This document shows, in pieces, positions 14,811 through 20,120 of a DNA stretch of 20,120 bases (its first letter is position 1; every line of letters begins with the position of its first letter). Both the position numbers and the translations under genes were made by a program. The notes under the pieces were generated by a model, which was not told where the DNA came from, made no database searches, and worked only from the letters and a program-made list of their open reading frames with translations. This DNA is from Phycisphaerae bacterium (lineage in GTDB: Bacteria > Planctomycetota > Phycisphaerae > Phycisphaerales > Phycisphaeraceae). Location: NCBI GenBank assembly GCA_002688155.1, contig NZCH01000028.1, positions 1 through 20,120 on the forward strand, written 5' to 3'.

Positions 14811-17471
14811 ATGATAAACATGACGCACGCGTGGGGGCGTTGGTCTGCATTGGGTGTCACGCGACCATGCGGAGCAACGATTGCAATCGCAGTTATCACA
14901 TTGGCGGCCATGCCCATGAGCGCCCAACAACAGACCGATCCCCCATCCCCGGACGAAGCATACAAGCAGGGGCTGATCGACATGGGCGTGGGGCAGGCGA
15001 AGGCTGTGATCGCGTTTAATGACGCGATCGTCGCGGCGCATAGCGCTCAACGGGCACGGTTGTACCTGTCGCGATGGGAAGATCGACAGTTCGAGGCCGA
15101 TTGTCCCGTGCTGCCCGATGGGCTTGTCGACCTGGACCGTGCTTTGGCGGATTTCGAACGACAGTACCCGCCGCTTCATCAGGCGGGTGGGCTTACGTTG
15201 CAGGACCGTAAGAAGAAGCCCAGACCAATATCCGACCAAGCGCAGCGACTGATCGACGACAAGGACGCACTGGCGTCGGCATGGGCAACGTTTGCGGATA
15301 ACGCCCAGCGACTGCTCGAGCAGGCTCGAGCGTTGAATGAACAAATGAATGACCGGATCGGCGCCGCGCGACGGGCTTTGCAAGGCATCGAAGAAGTTGC
15401 GGACACCACGCCCACGCCGCGATTCGAGTCGAAACCCATGGCCAAGCTTAGGCCTGACGCAACGGTCACCGGCGTGATCATCACCGTCGAAGGCGCGCTG
15501 GACCACGCCGCCGCGCGGTTGCTGCCTTGCTTGGACCACAAGACATACGAAGGTTACGATCGAAGTTACCCCGTGCCGCCCACGCACCATCACGATACGC
15601 TGGGGCTCAAAACGTCGATCATCATTCCCTGTGCCGTGCATCGCTGGACGTATTGTGATCGCCAGTGGTACCAGGCCAACAGTCATCTGCCGATCAATCG
15701 ACCATCAGCACAGGCCAAGTACAGCGGCCAATGGCTTTGGGACCTGGATTTTCGCCATCCCGTGGTGCGCGAGATGCTCGCCCCGTACTTGCGTGAGACG
15801 GCCAACCGTTACAGAGACGATGCGCGCGTGAGTATGTTCGTCACTGCCTGGGAGCCGCAAGGCGGCGAGCGCAACAACGGGCCGTGGGCGCATTGGGACT
15901 CGGGCGGGCGAACACCCGCGGGGATCGATGGGTTTCGTCAGGCGATGCGCGACAAGTTTGAAACGATCGACAAGCTCAACGAAGCCTGGCAGACCGAGTA
16001 TGAAACATTCGATGCGATCGAGCCGCCGGTCGAAGTCGAGACCGGCCCAGAGCCGCAGCGAACGGCGCTGATCAAGAACCTGTTCAGCGGCCAGTGCGGC
16101 GCGCTCTACTACGAGTATCACCGCTACGTCAAGGACAGTTACGCTGCGTTCCTCAAGTGGTGCTACGACATTATAAAGCAGGCGGATCCAACGCACGCCG
16201 TCGTGATCTCTCCTTCGTACGGCCCGATCGACGGTTACCCGTGTACGGCCCGTGACAGCTTTCTCTGGGCGGACACCGGGTGTGACATGTACGGCTCGGA
16301 GTTGAACAGTTCGCTCGAAGAGGTGTTCAACTGGTCCGTGTCCCGCGCGACGGGCAAGACCAACGGCATCATCGAGTGCGTGTGGAACGGTCCGGAGAAC
16401 TGGTCCCGGCCCGACGAAAACACGACACGCGCGATCGCGCGGCGCAACCTGTGGCGAATGACCGCGTGGGGCCGTCGCTACATTTCGCTTTACGGTGCGC
16501 ACGACACGTACGGGGGCAACGCGCAAAACAACCTGATGGTCCACGAGACCGGCCTCGTGCAGATGCGCCGCTGCGCCGGTGTCATCGAAGTGCTCAACCG
16601 CAAATTGCGGTCGATGGAGGATGTCTGGCTTGACGCGCCGATCATCGAGCCGAAGATCGCAATGCTCAAACCGTCGACGTCGCAGATCTGCGCCTGGCCA
16701 TGGGAGATCGTGACGCAGACCGCCGGCCGCGTACACGACGTGCTCTACGCGGGTAACTATCACTACCGGTTCGTGCCTGAAGAATATGTCCTGTCAGACC
16801 ACGAGCCATTGAGTCAGTTCGACGTCGTGATTCTGCCTAACGCGTCACACTTCCCGCCCGGCCTGGCGCAAAAGCTGATTCAGTGGGTCGACGCCGGCGG
16901 CACGCTGATCATGGCTGGTATCGCGGGCGCTTTTACCCAATACGGGTTCGACGACATGCAGTTACCCCGCGCCGTTTTCGGTGACATACAGTTTCGACCT
17001 TGGCTCGATGCCAAGAACGAGATGGGCTGGATTGCGGATATCGAACACGCGCATCAGGACGTGACCATCAGTGGCGCCGAGTTCGCCGAGAACCTCGAAG
17101 CGGCGCACGGCCAAGGCAAGGCTGTGCTGCTGTCGCGCCCGACACGCCTGGAGCAATCCTCCGCCGCGACCGCGCTGTTGCGGGACCACCTCGACGCCGC
17201 CGCGCCGCGCGACGTCTGGGTCACGGGCGATGTCCTCGAACTGGTCCCGCGACGCAATGATGCTGCGACGTTCCTCACGCTGATTAACCCGAACCTGCGT
17301 CATGCGTCGCGTTCGAAGGTCCACATGCGTGGCCGAATCGAACGCGCGATCGACCGTGGCATTGAAGGCGGGTTCCCCGTCCCGTTGTCGCGGACACCTG
17401 ACGGCACGTCATTCGAGATCGTCCTAGCGCCCGGCGAGGGTACGCTGATCGCGCTGCCAACCGCTAAGTAA
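14811..17471 (+). CDS. Secreted GH42-like (beta-galactosidase fold) protein with N-terminal helical extension
   Basis: An 886-residue exported protein. Residues about 18-38 form a hydrophobic signal sequence ending in P-M-S-A-Q. Residues about 45-195 are helical and charged, with coiled-coil character, and are not part of normal GH42 enzymes. A TIM barrel follows at about 215-600. The segment F375-R-Q-A-M-R-D-K-F then T-I-D-K-L-N-E-A-W matches the GH42 hallmark before the catalytic half, and I-I-E522-C-V-W-N-G-P-E-N-W matches the nucleophile region. E348 in T-A-W-E-P-Q-G-G lies at the acid/base site, but the residue before it is Trp instead of the Asn typical of clan GH-A. Residues about 610-705 resemble the GATase-like trimerisation domain of GH42 (F-D-V-V-I-L-P-N, D-A-G-G-T-L-I-M-A-G). 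An ATG at 14820 is an alternative start. Probably acts on an extracellular or periplasmic glycan; substrate unknown. Confidence 0.8.
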   Translation: MINMTHAWGRWSALGVTRPCGATIAIAVITLAAMPMSAQQQTDPPSPDEAYKQGLIDMGVGQAKAVIAFNDAIVAAHSAQRARLYLSRWEDRQFEADCPVLPDGLVDLDRALADFERQYPPLHQAGGLTLQDRKKKPRPISDQAQRLIDDKDALASAWATFADNAQRLLEQARALNEQMNDRIGAARRALQGIEEVADTTPTPRFESKPMAKLRPDATVTGVIITVEGALDHAAARLLPCLDHKTYEGYDRSYPVPPTHHHDTLGLKTSIIIPCAVHRWTYCDRQWYQANSHLPINRPSAQAKYSGQWLWDLDFRHPVVREMLAPYLRETANRYRDDARVSMFVTAWEPQGGERNNGPWAHWDSGGRTPAGIDGFRQAMRDKFETIDKLNEAWQTEYETFDAIEPPVEVETGPEPQRTALIKNLFSGQCGALYYEYHRYVKDSYAAFLKWCYDIIKQADPTHAVVISPSYGPIDGYPCTARDSFLWADTGCDMYGSELNSSLEEVFNWSVSRATGKTNGIIECVWNGPENWSRPDENTTRAIARRNLWRMTAWGRRYISLYGAHDTYGGNAQNNLMVHETGLVQMRRCAGVIEVLNRKLRSMEDVWLDAPIIEPKIAMLKPSTSQICAWPWEIVTQTAGRVHDVLYAGNYHYRFVPEEYVLSDHEPLSQFDVVILPNASHFPPGLAQKLIQWVDAGGTLIMAGIAGAFTQYGFDDMQLPRAVFGDIQFRPWLDAKNEMGWIADIEHAHQDVTISGAEFAENLEAAHGQGKAVLLSRPTRLEQSSAATALLRDHLDAAAPRDVWVTGDVLELVPRRNDAATFLTLINPNLRHASRSKVHMRGRIERAIDRGIEGGFPVPLSRTPDGTSFEIVLAPGEGTLIALPTAK

Positions 17472-17703
17472 TGACGGCGGCAAAAAAACCGGTCATGGTC
17501 AGGCGTCCGAGCGAATCTTGCGCGGGCCTGGCGCGCCGATTGCGGTTGGGTCTAGTCTAGGGTCCAGGGTTTAGCGGCGGGCCAGAATGATCGGGCTTAA
17601 GCGCGACCAATCCGTGACCTTCGCTTCAGACGTGGGCCGGTTGAACGTCCGCAGCAGCAGGTCCGCCCTCCGACCGTCATAGGCCCCGTTTCCCCGGGGC
17701 CGG

Positions 17704-17765
17704 GGCCGTTTCCGGGGGGGGGGGCGGACTGGGCCGATCGCCCAGCATCGGGCACTGAAACGGCC
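17704..17765. repeat. Nested inverted repeats with an 11-G run
   Basis: GGCCGTTTC (17704-17712) and GAAACGGCC (17757-17765) pair perfectly over 9 bp. Inside lies CTGGGC (17729-17734), a CGATC loop and GCCCAG (17740-17745). The run of 11 G at 17714-17724, together with GGGG at 17696-17699 and 17702-17705, could form a G-quadruplex on the + strand. This may be a structured RNA leader or part of a termination region of the upstream gene. Confidence 0.4.
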
Positions 17766-17802
17766 CTAACGGTACGCCAAACTGGCTAGCCATTTTAGTA
17801 TA

Positions 17803-17830
17803 GTCCGATAACGTCCGTTTGTTATCGGGC
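17803..17830. repeat. 10-bp hairpin
   Basis: GTCCGATAAC (17803-17812) pairs with GTTATCGGGC (17821-17830) with a single G-T wobble, across an 8-base loop (GTCCGTTT). It is followed by ATATCTTTTA, a poor T tract, so a weak terminator or a regulatory hairpin are both possible. Confidence 0.45.
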
Positions 17831-17853
17831 ATATCTTTTAGGCCATGTTTTTG

Positions 17854-17880
17854 GTAACTGTTTGATTTTAATATAGTTAC
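17854..17880. repeat. Short inverted repeat in AT-rich tract
   Basis: GTAACT (17854-17859) and AGTTAC (17875-17880) are reverse complements across 15 bases of AT-rich DNA, just before TATAAA at 17882-17887, which could itself act as a -10 element. No matching -35 at normal distance was seen. Confidence 0.25.
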
Positions 17881-17919
17881 ATATAAATACACGAGATTTC
17901 GCATTGGTACCTCCTCTCC

Positions 17920-17935
17920 TGGCATGATTCTTGAA
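17920..17935 (+). promoter_or_regulatory. Sigma-54-like -24/-12 promoter element
   Basis: TGGCATG-ATTC-TTGAA matches the sigma-54 consensus TGGCACG-N4-TTGCA/T at most positions, with the required ten bases between the GG (17921-17922) and the second dinucleotide (17933-17934). That dinucleotide is GA instead of GC. Transcription would start near 17946, giving a 56-base leader with the ribosome binding site GGAG. Sigma-54 control of PEP-CTERM genes by PrsK/PrsR-type systems is described in other bacteria, which supports the reading. Confidence 0.4.
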
Positions 17936-17937
17936 TG

Positions 17938-17969
17938 GTGAGTGTTGACCGTGAACGTCAAGCACTCAC
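17938..17969. promoter_or_regulatory. 12-bp bulged hairpin at the expected transcription start
   Basis: GTGAGTG-TTGAC (17938-17949) pairs with GTCAA (17957-17961), a one-base bulge G17962, and CACTCAC (17963-17969), around a 7-base loop. It overlaps the predicted +1 of the sigma-54-like promoter and lies 33 bases before the start codon. It may be an operator or a leader-RNA stem. Confidence 0.4.
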
Positions 17970-18001
17970 ACACACATTCATTTTGCCTGGAGAAAAAGAA
18001 G

Positions 18002-19255
18002 ATGCGAACGATCACCACGACATTATCAGCTCTCGGCCTGCTTATTGCCTGTGCGGGTCCCGCCGCGGCCGTTGAGGTCGAGGGTAATGCGGACATTCGC
18101 CTGCACTCGTTTCAGCCCGCCAATGGCACTGCGGCAGTGCTCAAGCTCGGTAAAGACTTTGACGGCGGCGATGGCGTCGCCCTGATCAAGTACGACGAAT
18201 CGAGCTTTGGCGGTTCGATCGACCGTGCGATCTTCCGTACCGGAACGATCAGTGGTGGGGACGGATCGTACTCCATTCACCAGATGTTCAAGGCATGGGA
18301 CGAGACGAGCACGAAGGCGGACTTTGGCGGTGGATTGCCCGTAGCCGGTGTGCACTATTCGGCCCATCCGGTCGCTGCCGCAGGCTTGAATAATGTTGGG
18401 GGTCAAAACAGGGATAACGCGGACATCACGCCGTTGGTCCGTAAGTGGACCAGTGATCCCTCCAGTAACAAAGGGCTCATTCTCGTGCCTCGCGGCAACT
18501 TGAACGCAAGTTTTCCCGGCAGCTTTAGCCCGGAAATTCAGCTCGCATCGCGTGAACGCGTCCCTGGCAGCATTGACAGTGATGACCAGTTCGTCAGCGT
18601 CAACGACTACGGCAGTGGGTCACCCACTTCGGGCACCCTTGAGCCGATCGAAGACACTCAAGTCGGCAACGCCTTTGTGGACGGTATTTCTCGCGACAAT
18701 GCGATCATCGCCGTCAGCAATGTCAGCGCCGACACGCGACGCGTCCTTCAGAAGTACGGTTTGGGCCAACTCGACGTGCTGCTAGGTGGCGGCCAGTTTA
18801 AAGCGACTTCCGCGAAGCTGGAAATGCACTCGCTCAGTGCCGGCAACGGTTCGCTCGCGATCGATGTTTTCAAAATGCTCACGTCGTGGGACGAAGCAAC
18901 GGCGACGTGGAATCAGTTCGGCGCAAGTGGTCCGGTCGCCGGTGTTGACTACGATTCGACCTCGTTGGGCACGATCAACCTTGGTGGCGGAACAGGCGTG
19001 GGCATGATAGACATCACCGGAACGGTCAATGACTGGCTGGACAACGCTGCGAGCAACGAAGGCCTGATCTTCGTCGCAACCGGCAATGAGAGCGTCGAGC
19101 ACCTTCTGGCCAGCAGCGAACGCGTTTTCCCCGGGCTCGACGGTGATGACAGCCGCCTGATCATCGAGGGCTTCGAGGTCGTTCCCGAGCCGGGCATGCT
19201 GAGCCTGATGGGCATCGGCGGTCTGGGTCTACTGCGACGCAGACGATCAATGTGA
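18002..19255 (+). CDS. PEP-CTERM protein with two DNRLRE-like domains
   Basis: The 417-residue product has a signal peptide (residues 1-23, hydrophobic core L9-A17, A-A-A before V24) and a C-terminal PEP-CTERM sorting signal: V394-P-E-P, a hydrophobic stretch L400-L411, then R-R-R-R-S-M. It should be exported and processed at the envelope by an exosortase. In between are two diverged tandem domains, about 28-187 and 218-389, each with W-D-E (99-101, 296-298), P-V-A-G-V (113-117, 311-315), an I-T...W segment, N-x-G-L-I (156-160, 352-356) and S-x-E-R-V (183-187, 372-376), which resemble the DNRLRE/CBM-like beta-sandwich domain. ATG 18002 has GGAG nine bases upstream; the longer frame from GTG 17942 would destroy the signal peptide. 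Likely a structural surface or matrix protein; not obviously part of the catabolic block. Confidence 0.88.
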   Translation: MRTITTTLSALGLLIACAGPAAAVEVEGNADIRLHSFQPANGTAAVLKLGKDFDGGDGVALIKYDESSFGGSIDRAIFRTGTISGGDGSYSIHQMFKAWDETSTKADFGGGLPVAGVHYSAHPVAAAGLNNVGGQNRDNADITPLVRKWTSDPSSNKGLILVPRGNLNASFPGSFSPEIQLASRERVPGSIDSDDQFVSVNDYGSGSPTSGTLEPIEDTQVGNAFVDGISRDNAIIAVSNVSADTRRVLQKYGLGQLDVLLGGGQFKATSAKLEMHSLSAGNGSLAIDVFKMLTSWDEATATWNQFGASGPVAGVDYDSTSLGTINLGGGTGVGMIDITGTVNDWLDNAASNEGLIFVATGNESVEHLLASSERVFPGLDGDDSRLIIEGFEVVPEPGMLSLMGIGGLGLLRRRRSM

Positions 19256-19327
19256 CTTGAACAGGCGCATCTGTGGCAGAACCGTCAAGCGTGGATGTTG
19301 TGATCCAAAATGATGAATGTGTGTGAG

Positions 19328-19357
19328 ACAACCCCCGGCTCTGGCCGGGGGTTGTTT
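19328..19357 (+). terminator. Rho-independent terminator
   Basis: ACAACCCCCGGC (19328-19339) and GCCGGGGGTTGT (19344-19355) form a perfect 12-bp stem with a TCTG loop, followed by T-rich DNA (TTTGGTT). It lies 72 bases after the PEP-CTERM stop and ends that transcript, making it a monocistronic unit. Confidence 0.9.
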
Positions 19358-19473
19358 GGTTGACGGGATTCTGTGACGGGCATAAACTTGGGCGGTTCGG
19401 GTGATTTGGCAAACGCGGGTCGATCGTGGATATTGATGACCCGTTTTGAGTTTCGAGACAGAAACTGATCCGC

Positions 19474-20120
19474 ATGCTCAAATCGTCGCGACGGCAAATC
19501 GCGTTCACACTGGTCGAAGTGCTGGTGGTGGTTGTGATTCTCATGCTGCTGCTGACGCTGTTGCTCCCGGCGCTCAAAGACGCTAAACGCCGGGCGATGG
19601 CGATGCAGTGTGTTGCCCAACTTCGCCAGATCGGTGTGGCGGCCGAAATGTATATGGCCGACAATGAGAACTACCTCGTTCCCGGGGTCGTGTCGCCCGC
19701 GCCGGCGGGGCACCCGTTCAAATATATCAACGGCGATCCGGCCCAGGGCACGTATGCGATATACCACCACATGCTCGCGCCGTACACCGGCGACGTTGGC
19801 GAAGTTCTGACCGACGGCGCTGACTTGACCAGGTGTCCCGAACTCGACTCGTGGTGGGCGTCGGTGACGACCAACAGTTACGGGTACAACTTTCAGGTGC
19901 GCACCGGTCAGGAAGACGGCGAACTGGCGATCTCACCGACCTACACGCGCAGGTACCGGCGATTTGTCATTGCCCAGCCTGACGGGACGATGATGGCATG
20001 CGACGCCGGGCACATCGACACGAGCCGGTACGAGGGCGAACCCGAAGACTGGGCGCCGCAGACAAACAATCCGGGCACAGGCCTGATGGTGCTGCCGGGC
20101 AACCAGGGTTGGGCCATGTA
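19474..20120 (+). CDS. Prepilin-type N-terminal cleavage/methylation domain protein, 3'-truncated
   Basis: The frame is open from ATG 19474 to the end of the window, giving 215 codons. The N-terminus has the class III (type IV pilin/type II secretion) signal: basic S4-S-R-R-Q, the cleavage site I-A|F11-T-L-V-E15 and a long hydrophobic helix to about residue 32, then L-P-A-L-K-D-A-K-R-R and C-V-x-Q-L-R-Q-I, as in the large planctomycete family of GspG-like/DUF1559-type pseudopilins. Glu at +5 is present; the residue before the cut is Ala instead of the usual Gly. The rest is the start of a globular domain with W and Cys residues (R-C-P-E-L, M-A-C-D-A-G-H). Exported by a pilin-type route and held in the inner membrane by its helix. 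No clear ribosome binding site; the terminator at 19328-19357 separates it from the previous gene. Confidence 0.85.
   Translation, partial: MLKSSRRQIAFTLVEVLVVVVILMLLLTLLLPALKDAKRRAMAMQCVAQLRQIGVAAEMYMADNENYLVPGVVSPAPAGHPFKYINGDPAQGTYAIYHHMLAPYTGDVGEVLTDGADLTRCPELDSWWASVTTNSYGYNFQVRTGQEDGELAISPTYTRRYRRFVIAQPDGTMMACDAGHIDTSRYEGEPEDWAPQTNNPGTGLMVLPGNQGWAM

Larger units (their letters stand above)
17472..18001. other. Non-coding, structure-rich region before the PEP-CTERM gene
   Basis: This 530-base stretch has no supportable gene on either strand. The first about 200 bases are featureless apart from an imperfect hairpin around 17474-17499 (ATGAC...GTCAT with a short A tract in the loop). Positions 17683-17830 hold several inverted repeats and an 11-G run, 17831-17890 is markedly AT-rich against the GC-rich background, and 17920-17969 carries a sigma-54-like element followed by a long hairpin. 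A GGAG at 17989-17992 serves the gene at 18002. Confidence 0.6.

Noticed and set aside
14571..16763. Long minus-strand frames (14571-15686 and 15705-16763)
   Set aside because: They are antisense to the end of the toroid-like gene and to the GH42-like gene and show Arg-rich shadow composition without motifs.
17942..18001. Earlier GTG start for the PEP-CTERM protein
   Set aside because: It would place 20 residues ahead of a good signal peptide, whereas ATG 18002 has a well-spaced GGAG.
17677..18096. 139-codon minus-strand frame across the intergenic region
   Set aside because: It begins inside the PEP-CTERM signal sequence and ends in a Pro-rich stretch produced by the G run. No ribosome binding site and no family resemblance.
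1..20120. CRISPR arrays, tRNA or rRNA genes, insertion sequences, prophage or defence genes
   Set aside because: No spaced direct repeats, cloverleaf sequences, transposase motifs or terminal inverted repeats with target duplications were seen on reading both strands.

Overview
The window looks like chromosomal DNA from a Planctomycetota bacterium, most likely of the class Phycisphaerae. The sequence is GC-rich, all genes lie on the + strand, and the right end carries a PEP-CTERM surface protein with tandem DNRLRE-like domains followed by a prepilin-type protein, a combination common in that phylum. This placement is an inference; there is no rRNA or other marker gene here.

Positions 1-17471 form one long co-directional block of eleven genes that reads as a carbohydrate catabolic locus. 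In order: a 5'-truncated beta-propeller protein; an AstE/AspA-like (M14-type) zinc hydrolase; an NAD-dependent family-4 glycosidase (GH4) translationally overlapped with a ketose-3-epimerase-like TIM barrel; tandem hairpins that probably end that unit; a secreted protein with a FlgD-like Ig domain and a beta-propeller; a second AstE/AspA-like hydrolase; a short-chain dehydrogenase; a threonine-synthase-like PLP enzyme; a creatininase-family amidohydrolase; two large proteins of unrecognised family (one ending in a carbohydrate-binding-like jelly roll, one apparently an alpha/alpha-toroid plus beta-sandwich); and a secreted GH42-like protein with a glutamine-amidotransferase-like domain. No transporter and no transcription factor is visible in the window.

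The enzyme mix is unusual: one recognised cytoplasmic glycosidase and one GH42-like protein accompany three predicted metal-dependent amide/acyl hydrolases and a fold-type-II PLP enzyme. My working hypothesis is breakdown of a glycan or glycoconjugate carrying amide-linked amino acids or N-acyl groups: chain cleavage and binding outside, GH4, epimerase and SDR handling of the sugar, AstE-like and creatininase-like removal of substituents, and PLP-dependent deamination or elimination of a released amino acid. None of the substrates can be read from sequence.

Positions 17472-18001 are a non-coding, structure-rich regulatory region: a GC-rich hairpin block with an 11-G run, a 10-bp hairpin, an AT-rich tract, a sigma-54-like -24/-12 element and a 12-bp bulged hairpin, in front of the PEP-CTERM gene. 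A strong intrinsic terminator (19328-19357) separates that gene from the prepilin-like gene, which runs off the right end.
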